Below, in pieces: positions 49,425 through 58,895 of a DNA stretch of 64,000 nt (positions within the stretch are counted from its first letter, which is position 1; every line of letters starts with the position of its first letter). The stretch comes from Burkholderia ambifaria AMMD. GTDB lineage: Bacteria > Pseudomonadota > Gammaproteobacteria > Burkholderiales > Burkholderiaceae. A model generated the notes under the pieces. The model was given only the letters and a program-made list of their open reading frames with translations, had not been told where the DNA came from and made no database searches. Where the stretch lies: assembly GCF_000203915.1 (NCBI RefSeq), contig NC_008391.1, positions 806,001 through 870,000 on the forward strand. Direction: 5' to 3'. The position numbers and the translations under genes were made by a program.

Positions 49425-50225
49425 TCAGTCGGTGCCCGGCTCCCACGCCGGCGGCCGCTTCGCGAAGAACGCGGCGAAGCCCTCCTTCGCTTCCGGCGTG
49501 GCCCGCACGCGCGAGATCGTCTGCGCGGTGAACGCCGAGCGTTCTTCCGACGGCGGGTACTCGCCGATCGCGTCGAAAAAGCGCTTGATCTCCATCAGCG
49601 CGTTGGGGCCGTTGCGGCTCAGCTCCGCGAGCGTCTTGTCGAGTGCTGCGTCGAGCGCGTCGAGCGGCACGGCCTGGTGGATCAGCCCGATCGCGACGGC
49701 TTCGCCGGCCGCGAGCTGCGTCGCGGTCAGCGCGAGCCGGCGCGCCTGGCGCTGGCCGACCGCTTCGACCAGATACGGGCCGATCACCGACGGCAGGATC
49801 CCGAACCGTGCCTCGCTGACCGAAAAACGCGCATGATCGCTCGCGATCACGATGTCGCAGGCCGCGCACAGGCCGACGCCGCCGCCGAACGCGTGGCCCT
49901 GCACGCGGGCGACCGTCGGCTTCGGGCACTGCCGGATCGCGCGCATCATCGCGGCGAACCGCTCGGCGTCGCGCAGGTTCGCGGCCGCGTCGTTCGCGCT
50001 CGCGCGCTGCATCCACTGCAGGTCGGCGCCCGCGCAGAACGCGCGGCCGTCCGAGCGCAGCACGATCGCGCGCACGTCGTCGCGCCGGCCGAGCGTCGTG
50101 AACGCGTCGGTCAGCTCGGCGATCATCGTTTCGTCGAACGCGTTGAGCACGTCGCCGCGCTGCAGCGCGACGGTCGCGATGCCGCGCGCATCGACGGCAA
50201 CGGCCAGGGTCTTCAATCCATCCAT
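49425..50225 (-). CDS. Enoyl-CoA hydratase/isomerase in the phenylacetate block
   Basis: A 266-residue crotonase. The oxyanion-hole regions are RAFCAGADLQWM and GHAFGGGVGLCAACDIVIAS, and the catalytic Glu region is SEARFGILPSVIGPYL. It groups with methylglutaconyl-CoA and PaaF/PaaG-like hydratases, which cannot be separated by eye. Its position 41 bases after paaK suggests a role in phenylacetyl-CoA beta-oxidation steps. Leucine or isovalerate degradation is the alternative. Confidence 0.85.
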   Translation of the reverse strand: MDGLKTLAVAVDARGIATVALQRGDVLNAFDETMIAELTDAFTTLGRRDDVRAIVLRSDGRAFCAGADLQWMQRASANDAAANLRDAERFAAMMRAIRQCPKPTVARVQGHAFGGGVGLCAACDIVIASDHARFSVSEARFGILPSVIGPYLVEAVGQRQARRLALTATQLAAGEAVAIGLIHQAVPLDALDAALDKTLAELSRNGPNALMEIKRFFDAIGEYPPSEERSAFTAQTISRVRATPEAKEGFAAFFAKRPPAWEPGTD

Positions 50226-50265
50226 CGAACAGGTTTCCTCGCGGTAAAACAGGGAATGGTCAAAC

Positions 50266-51588
50266 TCAGGCGGCCTGCCGGCGGTCGATCACGCGCCGGG
50301 CCTTGCCGGTCGCGGTCGCGGGAATGCCGCCGGCGGCGAGCACCGTCACGCCGGCCGACACGCCGATCATCGTCTTGATCCGGTGTTGCAGCTCGCGCGC
50401 GATCGCCGCGCGCTCGCCGTCGGTCACGCACGCGACGGCCTCGGAGCGCAGCTCGACCGCGAGGTCGAGCCGGTCCATGTGGCCGTCGCGCGAGATCGTC
50501 ACCTGGAACTGGCCCGACAGCTTCGGCTGCGCGACCACGATTTCCTCGATCTGGCTCGGGAACACGTTCACGCCGCGCACGATCAGCATGTCGTCGGAGC
50601 GGCCCGTGATCTTCGCGAGCCGGCGCATCGCGCGCGCGGTCGGCGGCAGCAGTGCGGTGAGGTCGCGCGTGCGGTAGCGGATCACCGGCATCGCTTCCTT
50701 CGTCAGCGACGTGAACACGAGCTCGCCCTCGCTGCCGTCCGGCAGCACTTCACCGGTCACGGGATCGATGATCTCCGGATAGAAGTGGTCTTCCCAGATC
50801 ACCGGGCCGTCCTTCGTCTCGACGCATTCGCACGCGACGCCGGGGCCCATCACTTCCGACAGCCCGTAGATGTCGAGCGCGTCGATGCCCACGCGCGTCT
50901 CCACTTCGTCGCGCAGCGCCTGCGTCCACGGCTCCGCCCCGAAGATGCCGATCTTCAGCGACGACGCGGCCGGGTCCATCCCCTGCCGCACCATCTCGTC
51001 GATCAGGTTCAGCATGTACGACGGCGTGACCAGGATGATCTTCGGCTCGAAATCGCGGATCAGCTGCACCTGCTTCTCGGTCTGCCCGCCCGACATCGGC
51101 ACGACCATGCAGCCGAGCCGCTCCGCGCCGTAGTGAATCCCGAGGCCGCCCGTGAAGAGCCCGTAGCCGAACGCGTTGTGCAGCGTGTCGCCCGGGCGGC
51201 CGCCGGCCGCGCGGATCGAGCGCGCGGTCACGTTCGCCCAGGTGTCGATGTCGCGCGCCGTGTAGCCGACCACCGTCGGCTTGCCCGTCGTGCCGCTCGA
51301 CGCATGCACGCGCACGACCTGCTCGCGCGGCACCGCGAACAGCCCGAACGGATAGTTGTCGCGCAAGTCATTCTTGGTCGAGAACGGGAATTTCGCGAGA
51401 TCGGCGAGCGTTTTGAGGTCGTCGGGGTGCACGCCCGCCGTGTCGAACGTCCGACGATAGTGCGGGACGTTGTCGTACGCGTGGCGCAGCGACCACTTGA
51501 GGCGCTCGAGCTGCAGCGCCTGCAGTTCGTCGCGGCTGGCGGTCTCGATCGGATCGAGGGCGGCGGCGGGATGCGTCGGGTGAGTCAT
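50266..51588 (-). CDS. paaK: Phenylacetate-CoA ligase
   Basis: A 440-residue AMP-forming ligase of the PaaK family. The ATP motif is RVHASSGTTGKPTVVGYTAR. Other family blocks are NAFGYGLFTGGLGIHYGAER, IFGAEPWTQALRDEVE, DIYGLSEVMGPGVACECVET and RSDDMLIVRGVNVFPSQIEE. It activates phenylacetate to phenylacetyl-CoA, the first step of the hybrid degradation pathway. The start has AGGAG seven bases upstream. It lies between paaH and the hydratase gene. Confidence 0.95.
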   Translation of the reverse strand: MTHPTHPAAALDPIETASRDELQALQLERLKWSLRHAYDNVPHYRRTFDTAGVHPDDLKTLADLAKFPFSTKNDLRDNYPFGLFAVPREQVVRVHASSGTTGKPTVVGYTARDIDTWANVTARSIRAAGGRPGDTLHNAFGYGLFTGGLGIHYGAERLGCMVVPMSGGQTEKQVQLIRDFEPKIILVTPSYMLNLIDEMVRQGMDPAASSLKIGIFGAEPWTQALRDEVETRVGIDALDIYGLSEVMGPGVACECVETKDGPVIWEDHFYPEIIDPVTGEVLPDGSEGELVFTSLTKEAMPVIRYRTRDLTALLPPTARAMRRLAKITGRSDDMLIVRGVNVFPSQIEEIVVAQPKLSGQFQVTISRDGHMDRLDLAVELRSEAVACVTDGERAAIARELQHRIKTMIGVSAGVTVLAAGGIPATATGKARRVIDRRQAA

Positions 51589-51647
51589 CGGGGTGCTCCT
51601 CCAGTGGAGTGATGTCGTTATCGTGATCGGGGTGATGCGGCCGCCGG

Positions 51648-53201
51648 CTAGCGGAACGTGCGGCCGGCCGCGTGCAACGCGGCGAGGCGCGGCGACACGC
51701 GATAGCGGTCCTCGCCGTAGCTCGCCGCGAGGTTCGACAGCACGCGATGCACGCGGCCGATGCCGATCGCATCGGCCCACGCGAGCGGGCCGCACGGGTA
51801 GTTCACGCCCTTCTCCATCGCGAGATCGAGATCGGCGGGCGAGCACACGCCCTGGTTGATCGTGTCGGCCGCCTCGTTCGCGAGCATCGCGACGGTGCGC
51901 ATCGCAACCATGCCCGGCACGTCGGCGACGCCGACGACGCGGAAACCGGCTCGCTGGAACAGGCCGACCGCATCGGCGTAGGCGGCGTCGCCGCACTGGA
52001 GCGCGCGCGTCAGCGCGACCAGCCCGGCCTGCGTGTAGTCGCGCGCGAGATCGACAAGCACGAGATCGGCCACGCCGGTTTGCGCGGCGCGCACCGTCGC
52101 GGTGCGGCCGTCGGTCAGCGCGATCGACGCACGCCCGGCCACGGCGAGCAGTTCGTCCGCATGCGCGCCGTCGCGCCGCGCACCCGCGATGCGTTCGGCC
52201 AAGCGTGCATGCAGCGCGGCGGCCGGGCCGTCCTGCGCGAACAGCACGACGGCGGCCGGCGCGTCGCGCGGCGCTTCGAGTTCCGGCGCGGGCGGCGTCG
52301 CACCGTCCGCATACGAATAGAAGCCGCGCCCCGACTTGCGCCCGAGGAAGCCCGCGTTCACGAGTTCCTGCTGGATCAGCGACGGCGTGTAGCGCGGATC
52401 GTTGAAGTACGCGCGGAACACCGACTCGGTCACCGCGAAGTTCACGTCGTGGCCGATCAGGTCCATCAGCTCGAACGGCCCCATGCGGAAGCCGCCGGCG
52501 TCGCGCATCACCGCGTCGATCGAGGCCGGCGTGCCGCCCTGCTCGTTCAGCACGCGCAGCGCCTCCGCGTAATATGGCCGGGCGACGCGGTTCACGATGA
52601 AGCCCGGTGTCGATTTCGCCATCACGGGCTGCTTGCCCCACGCGGCGGCGGTCGCATGGAGCGCCTGCGCGACTTCCGGCGCGGTCGCGAGCCCGCTGAC
52701 CACCTCGACGAGCGCCATCAGCGGCGCCGGATTGAAGAAGTGCATGCCGGCCACGCGCTGGGGCGCGCGCAGCCCGGCCGCGATCGACGTGATCGAGATC
52801 GACGACGTGTTGGTCGCCAGCACGCAAGTCTCGTCGACATGGCGCTCGAGCGTCGCGAAGATCTCGCGCTTCACGTCGAGACGCTCGGCCGCCGCCTCGA
52901 CGATCAGCGCGGCGCCAGCGAACTCGGCCAGCGCGCGCACCGCGCGAATCCGGTTGCCGGCCGCGTCGGCCTGCGCCGGCTCCATGCGCCCCTTCTCCGC
53001 GAGTCGCGCGAACTGCGCGCGGATGCCGGCGAGCGCCTTGTCGCACGCCGCCTCGTTCAGGTCGTACAGCAGCACGGTATGACCGGCGGCCGCCGCGACC
53101 TGCGCGATGCCCGCGCCCATCGCGCCCGCGCCGATCACGCCGACGACCGCCGACGGCGCCAGCGCGCCCGAATTCACCGAATATGCAGAAGAACCAGCCA
53201 T
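51648..53201 (-). CDS. paaH: 3-hydroxyadipyl-CoA dehydrogenase PaaH
   Basis: A 517-residue 3-hydroxyacyl-CoA dehydrogenase. The NAD motif VVGVIGAGAMGAGIAQVAAA starts near residue 19. LATNTSSISITSIAAGL and GMHFFNPAPLMALVEVVSGL carry the catalytic His. A duplicated C-terminal domain follows (GFIVNRVARPYYAEALRVLN; NQGVCSPADLDLAMEKGVNY). The length and second C-terminal domain match PaaH rather than FadB-type enzymes. It oxidises 3-hydroxyadipyl-CoA in phenylacetate breakdown. It is first in the operon and controlled by the palindrome at 53245. Confidence 0.92.
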   Translation of the reverse strand: MAGSSAYSVNSGALAPSAVVGVIGAGAMGAGIAQVAAAAGHTVLLYDLNEAACDKALAGIRAQFARLAEKGRMEPAQADAAGNRIRAVRALAEFAGAALIVEAAAERLDVKREIFATLERHVDETCVLATNTSSISITSIAAGLRAPQRVAGMHFFNPAPLMALVEVVSGLATAPEVAQALHATAAAWGKQPVMAKSTPGFIVNRVARPYYAEALRVLNEQGGTPASIDAVMRDAGGFRMGPFELMDLIGHDVNFAVTESVFRAYFNDPRYTPSLIQQELVNAGFLGRKSGRGFYSYADGATPPAPELEAPRDAPAAVVLFAQDGPAAALHARLAERIAGARRDGAHADELLAVAGRASIALTDGRTATVRAAQTGVADLVLVDLARDYTQAGLVALTRALQCGDAAYADAVGLFQRAGFRVVGVADVPGMVAMRTVAMLANEAADTINQGVCSPADLDLAMEKGVNYPCGPLAWADAIGIGRVHRVLSNLAASYGEDRYRVSPRLAALHAAGRTFR

Positions 53202-53737
53202 CGCTTGCGATCCGTCAATGAAGTGGAAGTGCGAGCGATTATAAACCGACCGGTCGGTAGATTTATGTCAGGGCGAGCCCGAATTTGTCGTGCAAGAGAG
53301 CGTTACGCAAACTGCAAAAACAAAAAAATCGACCGATTGGGGCACTTTTTGCAAACCGAAAGGTCAATGAAAGCGTTCGAATATGAGATAGCGACCCCCG
53401 AACGCCTGATAAAATTCGACAAATCGCCGGATTTCAGGGGAAACCGCGTGTCACGCCGCCGCCCATTGCCCGCCGCCCTTTCGGGGCCGGCTCCGAACCG
53501 CAGCGCCGCCAGACGGCGCGCCCCGCCATCGGCACCGGTCGCATCGATCCGTTTCATCCCGCGACGGGCTTCGGCCCGCCCGCGCCCCTCGCCGCCTCAG
53601 CGCGGCGAACCGGAGGCAGCACCGTTGCGCGCTGCCGCCCATCAGCATCATCGTCCTCGTTCGGCGGATTATCCGGCCGGGCTTCGTCAATCCGTGACGG
53701 CGCGTCGCGCGCCGCCACTCGCATAGGGAAACCGTCC
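53202..53737. other. 536-base gap upstream of paaH and the antiporter gene
   Basis: No convincing gene is present. The left end contains the PaaR-type operator and -10 element of paaH. A degenerate second copy (ATCGACCGATTGG, 53328-53340) lies 70 bases further. The remainder up to the antiporter start is ordinary high-GC sequence with open frames but no ribosome sites or family match. Confidence 0.5.
53238..53258 (-). promoter_or_regulatory. PaaR-type operator overlapping the paaH promoter
   Basis: ACCGACCGGTCGGT (53245-53258) is a perfect 14-bp palindrome, directly next to TATAAT on the minus strand (53243-53238). Phenylacetate genes in Burkholderia are repressed by the TetR-type PaaR at sites of this kind. 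A repressor bound here would block the -10 element. No paaR gene lies in the window. Confidence 0.8.
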
Positions 53738-54826
53738 ATGCCGATCTCGTCCAACCAGCTCCCGCGCTGGACCCTCTGGGCCCCGCTTGCCGCGTGGCTG
53801 GTACTCGCGCTGTCGCGCGTCGTGCCGGCCGAAGGCCTCGTCATCGCAGTGTTGGCCGCCGCGCTCGCCGGCGCCGTGTTCGCCGCCGTCCACCATGCCG
53901 AAGTCGTCGCGCACCGCGTCGGCGAGCCGTTCGGCACGCTCGTGCTCGCGGTCGCCGTAACCGTCATCGAAGTCGCGCTGATCGTGTCGGTGATGCTCGG
54001 CGCCGGTCCCGAGAAATCGGGCCTCGCGCGTGACACCGTGTTCGCCGCCGTGATGATCATCTGCAACGGCATCGTCGGCCTCTGCCTGCTGGTCGGTGCA
54101 TGGAAGCACGGCGAGCAGGACTTCCAGGGGCGCGGGGCGAGCAAGGCGCTTGCGGTGCTCGCGTCGCTGTCGGTGCTGTCGCTCGTGATGCCGAACTACC
54201 TGAGCGCCGCGCCCGGTCCGTTCTTTTCGAAATCGCAGCTGGCGTTCGCCGGCGTGTCGTCGCTCGTACTGTACGGCGCATTCGTATTCGTGCAGACCGT
54301 GCGTCACCGCGACTACTTCCTCACCGCGCACGACAGTGCGAATGAATCGGTGCACGCGGCACCGCCGACCGGCCGCACCGCGGCGATCAGCCTCGTGCTG
54401 CTGTTCGCGAGCCTCGTCGCGGTCGTGCTGCTCGCTAAGCTGTTGTCGCCGGCCGTCGAACATGCGGTGATGAAGCTCGGCGCACCCGAAGCGGCCGTCG
54501 GCATCGTGATCGCCGCACTCGTGCTGCTACCGGAAGGGCTCGCGGCCGTCACCGCCGCGCGCGCGAACCGCCTGCAGACCAGCATGAATCTCGCGCTCGG
54601 TTCGGCGCTCGCGAGCATCGGGCTCACGATCCCGACCGTCGCGGCCGTGTTCATCTGGGTCGGCCAGCCGCTCACGCTCGGCATCGGCGCGATGGAAACC
54701 GTGCTGCTGGCGCTCACGCTGCTCGTCAGCACGCTGACGCTTAGCCAGGGGCGCACGACGGTGCTGCACGGCGTCGTGCACCTGTCGCTGTTCGCGGCGT
54801 ATCTGTTCCTGTCGATCACTCACTGA
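53738..54826 (+). CDS. ChaA-like calcium/proton (cation) antiporter
   Basis: A 362-residue CaCA-superfamily transporter with about eleven membrane helices and two inverted alpha-repeats. The first is LAVAVTVIEVALIVSVMLG with the acidic residues in the membrane. The second is VIAALVLLPEGLAAVTAARA. This layout matches ChaA, which exchanges calcium, sodium or potassium for protons. The substrate is not resolved. Confidence 0.88.
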   Translation: MPISSNQLPRWTLWAPLAAWLVLALSRVVPAEGLVIAVLAAALAGAVFAAVHHAEVVAHRVGEPFGTLVLAVAVTVIEVALIVSVMLGAGPEKSGLARDTVFAAVMIICNGIVGLCLLVGAWKHGEQDFQGRGASKALAVLASLSVLSLVMPNYLSAAPGPFFSKSQLAFAGVSSLVLYGAFVFVQTVRHRDYFLTAHDSANESVHAAPPTGRTAAISLVLLFASLVAVVLLAKLLSPAVEHAVMKLGAPEAAVGIVIAALVLLPEGLAAVTAARANRLQTSMNLALGSALASIGLTIPTVAAVFIWVGQPLTLGIGAMETVLLALTLLVSTLTLSQGRTTVLHGVVHLSLFAAYLFLSITH

Positions 54827-54849
54827 ACACCTCAATGCGCGCGGCCCGG

Positions 54850-54915
54850 CTAGCGGCCCCGAATCACCAGATGCTGGCTGACCAGGATTCGCTTCAGGTT
54901 CGCCAGCTCGTTGCG
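54850..54915 (-). pseudogene. Short C-terminal gene relic
   Basis: After an in-frame TGA, the minus strand encodes RRNELANLKRILVSQHLVIR then GR and a TAG stop. The sequence looks like a real C-terminus but nothing upstream joins it. It lies between the antiporter and a LysR gene, near another relic at 55922, which suggests a decayed locus. The family is not recognised. Confidence 0.35.
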
Positions 54916-54936
54916 GCGTCAGACTAGTGCCTTGGG

Positions 54937-55845
54937 CTAAACGCCGCCACCATCCGCCCCTTCCGTCAGAAACCGCTCGACCATCGCGTTGAACACCGGC
55001 AGCGCCGGATTGTCGTTGTCCGCGCGCCAGGCGAGATACAGCTCGGCCGCCACGTCGACGCCCGCGAGCGGCCGGAACACCACGCCGTCCACATGCAGCT
55101 CGCGCGCCGACGCCGGCACCAGCGCGGCGCCGAGCCCCGCGCGCACCAGGCCGAGGATCGTATGCGTCTGCCCGACGTAATGCAGGTAGTTCGGCAAGCG
55201 GCCGGCGCCGGCGAACATCCCCGAGATCATGTCGTGGAAGTACTTCCCCTCGTTCGGCGAATACGCGATGAACGGCTGCCGGTCGAGTTCGTCCGGGCCG
55301 ATCCGTTCGTACGCGGCGAGCGTAGAGCCCTGCGCGACCGCGACGAGCATCGGCTCACGCTGCACGAGCCGGTATTCGAGCGGATGGCGCGCGGCGCGCT
55401 GGCGCACGAAGCCCGCATCGAGCATGCGCGACGCAAGCGCGTCGATCTGCACGGTCGACACCATTTCGCGCAACTCGACATCGACGTCCGGCAGCGCGTG
55501 CGCCGCATGCGCGAGCAGCACCGGAATCATCCGGTACGCGCTGACCGCCGTGAAGCCGAGCGTGATGCGGCCGGCCCCGCCGTGCGCGACGCGCTGCGCG
55601 GCCTGCTCGGCCCGTGCGGAAAACTCGAGGATGTGGCGCGCATCGCGCAGAAAGCGCTCGCCGGCCGCGGTCAGCCTGACCTGCCGGCTGCTGCGCTCGA
55701 GCAGCGCGATGCCGAGCGCGTGCTCGAGCAACTGGATCTGCCGGCTGAGCGGCGGCTGCGTCATGAACAGCCGCTTGGCCGCGCGCCCGAAATGCAGTTC
55801 CTCGGCGACGGCGACGAAGCAGCGAAGCTGGTTCAGTTCAATCAT
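54937..55845 (-). CDS. LysR-family regulator
   Basis: A 302-residue LysR protein. The DNA-binding domain reads MIELNQLRCFVAVAEELHFG, then RLFMTQPPLSRQIQLLEHAL, typical of the CatR/BenM-like branch. The effector domain has ITLGFTAVSAYRMIPVLLAH and VRAGLGAALVPASARELHVD. It is divergent from a truncated MFS gene, probably its former target, so it may now have no local partner. Confidence 0.88.
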   Translation of the reverse strand: MIELNQLRCFVAVAEELHFGRAAKRLFMTQPPLSRQIQLLEHALGIALLERSSRQVRLTAAGERFLRDARHILEFSARAEQAAQRVAHGGAGRITLGFTAVSAYRMIPVLLAHAAHALPDVDVELREMVSTVQIDALASRMLDAGFVRQRAARHPLEYRLVQREPMLVAVAQGSTLAAYERIGPDELDRQPFIAYSPNEGKYFHDMISGMFAGAGRLPNYLHYVGQTHTILGLVRAGLGAALVPASARELHVDGVVFRPLAGVDVAAELYLAWRADNDNPALPVFNAMVERFLTEGADGGGV

Positions 55846-55921
55846 TCAAATCTTGAATCAATCGATCGTCTTTTGATGTTAGACCGATATCGATACGATT
55901 CCCATACTCGGTTGCCCCGGA

Positions 55922-56220
55922 TTGAACGCCGTCGGGATCGCGCCGATGACGATCGCGGTCTTCGGCAAGGGGCTCGCGGCGGTCGGCTGGGCCGCGCTCG
56001 CCGACACCGCGGAAGGCATGGTCGGCCTGAGCGGCGGCATGTTCAGCGGCCTCGGCAACATCGCGGGGATCGTCACGCCGCTCGTGATCGGCTACTTCGT
56101 CGCGCACACGGGTTCATTCGCGGCGGCGCTGTGGTTCGTCGCCGCGTACGGGCTGCTCGGCGTCGCCGCCTATGCGTGGCTCGCCGGCCGCTTCGAGCCG
56201 ATTCGCATCACGCCCGGCCG
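55922..56220 (+). pseudogene. Truncated MFS transporter (C-terminal remnant)
   Basis: The open frame begins without a proper start and encodes NAVGIAPMTIAVFGKGLAAV, then DTAEGMVGLSGGMFSGLGNI and LWFVAAYGLLGVAAYAWLAG. This matches the last third of MFS hexuronate/glucarate-type permeases (GudP/ExuT-like). The N-terminal two thirds are missing. The frame then continues into unrelated sequence overlapping the next LysR gene. Only 76 bases separate it from the divergent LysR gene. Confidence 0.75.
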
Positions 56221-56270
56221 CGTGACCTGCGGCTCCGCGCCGCCCGGCAAGCGAACCGACGTCCGCGGCG

Positions 56271-57239
56271 TCACGCGCGCTGACGCTTGCCCGGCGTGTG
56301 CTCGACCGTGAGACGGTCGAGTTCGCGCAGGTCGTTTTCCAGCGCGGGCGTAAGCGTCGTGCGCAGATGGTCGAGGAAGGTGCGGATCTTCGCGTCCAGA
56401 TAGCGGCGCGTCGCATAGACGGCGTACACGCTGACCGTCTGCAGCCGATAGTCGGGCAGCACGCGGATCAGCCGCCCTTCGCGAAGGTCGTCGAGCACCG
56501 TGTACAGCGCGACGCACGCGATGCCGCGCCCCGCCCGCACCGCGACGCACAGTGCATCCGGCACGTTGACCTGGAACGGCGCCGGCTGCAGTTCGTAGAC
56601 GGTCTCCTCGTCGTCGCCGCGCTCGAGCCGCCACTCGCTGGCCGGCGACGCGGGCGTATCGAGGCGCAGGCACACGTGGTTCGGCAGGTCGTCCGGCGTC
56701 GTCGGCGTGCCGTGCCGCGCGAGGTAGTCGCGCGATGCAACCAGCACGCTGCAACTCGTGCCGCAGGTCTGCGCGACGTAGCCGGAATCGGGCAACTGCG
56801 ACGCGGTCACGATCGACACGTCGTAGCCCTCCTCGACGAGGTTCGGCATCCGCTGCGCGAGCGTCAGCTCGACCGACACGTCCGGGTTGTCTTCCTGATA
56901 GCGCACGATCGACGACACGACATGACTCTGCCCGAGCCCCGTCATCGCATGGATGCGCATCTTGCCGCTCGGCCGCAGCAGCGCGTTGCGCGCTTCGGCG
57001 TTCGCGTAGTCGATTTCGGCGAGGATCGATTTCGCCCGCTCGAAATAGCGCTCGCCGCTTTCGGTCAGGCCGAGATGGCGCGTCGTGCGATGCAGCAGGC
57101 GCGTCTGTACGTGGGCTTCGAGATTCGAAACCGCGCGCGACACCTGCGCGGTGGTCGCGTCGATTTCTTTCGCGACCGCGGTGAAACTGCCGGCTTCGAC
57201 AACGCGCACGAACAGGCGCATGTTTTCGAGCATGTCCAT
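56271..57239 (-). CDS. LysR-family regulator
   Basis: A 322-residue LysR protein of the CrgA/DmlR-like branch. It has MDMLENMRLFVRVVEAGSFT and DATTAQVSRAVSNLEAHVQT in the DNA-binding domain, then the effector domain (VELTLAQRMPNLVEEGYDVS, PDALCVAVRAGRGIACVALY). Proteins of this branch often control a single nearby gene. The neighbours here are a pseudogene and, divergently, the HPP-CBS gene 364 bases away. Confidence 0.9.
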   Translation of the reverse strand: MDMLENMRLFVRVVEAGSFTAVAKEIDATTAQVSRAVSNLEAHVQTRLLHRTTRHLGLTESGERYFERAKSILAEIDYANAEARNALLRPSGKMRIHAMTGLGQSHVVSSIVRYQEDNPDVSVELTLAQRMPNLVEEGYDVSIVTASQLPDSGYVAQTCGTSCSVLVASRDYLARHGTPTTPDDLPNHVCLRLDTPASPASEWRLERGDDEETVYELQPAPFQVNVPDALCVAVRAGRGIACVALYTVLDDLREGRLIRVLPDYRLQTVSVYAVYATRRYLDAKIRTFLDHLRTTLTPALENDLRELDRLTVEHTPGKRQRA

Positions 57240-57543
57240 TGAATTGGCTTGGGGAGGGTCGGTGGGGAAACGTCGGCGGCGCTCGCGTCAGAGGGGAATC
57301 GACGCGTGCGCGCCAACGCAGCGCAAGCGATCGCCATGCCGGGGAATGGGCGGGAGAGCGGGCATCGCGTGCGTGGCTGTGGCATATCGGGGAATTCGGT
57401 GGCCGGAATTGTACGCCGCCGCACGCAAAATTGCGCGATCGTGCAGCCGCCACGCTTTCATCCGATGAAAGGTTCTTGCAAGCCCGGCGCGTCATGCGCG
57501 GGCAACGCGTTGATGCGGCGCGACAATTTGTATCACAACGCGA

Positions 57544-57549
57544 TATAAT
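57544..57549 (+). promoter_or_regulatory. -10 element upstream of the HPP-CBS gene
   Basis: A perfect TATAAT lies 54 bases before the HPP-CBS start. The best -35 at normal spacing (near 57521) is weak. The rest of the 364-base gap (57240-57603) contains no gene or strong palindrome. Confidence 0.45.
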
Positions 57550-57603
57550 TCCGCTTTTCTTGCGCCGGATCATCCGCGCCGTCCTTTTTACCGCTTACCG
57601 TCC

Positions 57604-58779
57604 ATGTCGTCAGGCTCCTCCCCGTCGCGCCGCACGTTCCGCCAATGGCTGCACAGCTTCATTCCCCATCCGATGACGCTCGGCTGGCGCGAACGCATGC
57701 GCTCGTGCGCGGGCGCGCTCGTCGGCATCGCGACGGTCGGCGTCACGATGCGGCTGCTGCCCGGCGTGCCGGGCCTCATGCCGCTGCTCGTCGCGCCGAT
57801 GGGCGCGTCGGCCGTGCTGCTGTTCGCGGTGCCCGCGAGCCCGCTCGCGCAGCCGTGGTCCATCATCGGCGGCAATCTGGTGGCCGCGACCGTCGGCGTC
57901 GCGTGCGCGCAATGGATCGCCGATCCGATCACGGCCGCCGCGGTCGCGGTCGCCCTCGCGATCGGCGGCATGTTCGCGCTGCGCTGCGTGCACCCGCCGT
58001 CCGGCGCGGTCGCGCTGACGGCCGTGCTCGGCGGCCCGGCGATCCACGCGCTCGGCTTCGGCTTCGTGGTCGAGCCGATCGCGTTGCAATCGGGGATCCT
58101 GCTGTCGGCGGCGCTCGTGTATCACGCGCTGACGGGCCATCGCTATCCGCACGGCGGCGTGCGTCCCGACGCGAAACCGCAAGCCGGCAGCGCCGCGCCC
58201 GCACGCGGCGGCTTCACGCGCGCCGATCTCGACGCGGTGCTCAAGCGCCGCAGCGAATGGCTCGACGTCGATCCGGACGACCTCGAAATGCTGCTGCGCG
58301 AAACCGAGATGCAGGCGTATACGCGCACGTTCGGCCAGCTCACGTGCGCCGACCTGATGACGAAGAACGCGATCGAAGTCGCGCCGTCCACGTCGGTGGC
58401 GGCCGCGCTGACGCTGCTCGAGCGCCATCGCGTGAAGGCGCTGCCCGTCGTCGACGGCGACGCTCGCCTGATCGGCATCGTCACGCGCGCCGACCTCACG
58501 CGCCAGGCGCGCCGCCCGACGCCGCTGTGGCAGCGGCTGTCCGCGCGGTTGCCGCAGTCGTTCGGCGGCCAGCCGCCGAGCGTCGCCACCGTGATGACCC
58601 GCGACGTCGCGTCCGTGCCGCAGACCATGCCGCTTACCGCGCTGGTGCCGCTGTTTACGCACTCGGGCCACCACCACATCCCGGTCGTCGACGCGTCGCG
58701 CCGGCTCGTCGGGATCATTACGCAGACCGATCTCGTCACCGGCCTGTACCGGCAGACGCAGATGCTGGAAGCCGCGTAA
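57604..58779 (+). CDS. HPP-family membrane protein with tandem CBS domains
   Basis: A 391-residue protein. The N-terminal HPP domain has about four membrane helices (MPLLVAPMGASAVLLFAVPA, SPLAQPWSIIGGNLVAATVG) and the signature CVHPPSGAVALTAVLGG. The C-terminal half carries two CBS motifs (LMTKNAIEVAPSTSVAAALT; VATVMTRDVASVPQTMPLTA), which bind adenine nucleotides. HPP relatives in plants and cyanobacteria transport nitrite, but the role of this bacterial form is unknown. It is followed by a MarR regulator and a ClC channel on the same strand. Confidence 0.87.
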   Translation: MSSGSSPSRRTFRQWLHSFIPHPMTLGWRERMRSCAGALVGIATVGVTMRLLPGVPGLMPLLVAPMGASAVLLFAVPASPLAQPWSIIGGNLVAATVGVACAQWIADPITAAAVAVALAIGGMFALRCVHPPSGAVALTAVLGGPAIHALGFGFVVEPIALQSGILLSAALVYHALTGHRYPHGGVRPDAKPQAGSAAPARGGFTRADLDAVLKRRSEWLDVDPDDLEMLLRETEMQAYTRTFGQLTCADLMTKNAIEVAPSTSVAAALTLLERHRVKALPVVDGDARLIGIVTRADLTRQARRPTPLWQRLSARLPQSFGGQPPSVATVMTRDVASVPQTMPLTALVPLFTHSGHHHIPVVDASRRLVGIITQTDLVTGLYRQTQMLEAA

Positions 58780-58895
58780 CCGGAACGAACGGCACCGACG
58801 CACGACGCAATGCTGCGCATTCTGCCAAAAATCGGCCATTTAATCACGTTATGACATATTCCACGCTACCGAAACTGCCTGTCCGACCGACTGCA

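Noticed and set aside
53367..53726. Open plus-strand frame starting MKAFEYEIATPERL
   Set aside because: No ribosome site; the sequence soon becomes Arg/Pro-rich noise and overlaps the region just before the antiporter start.
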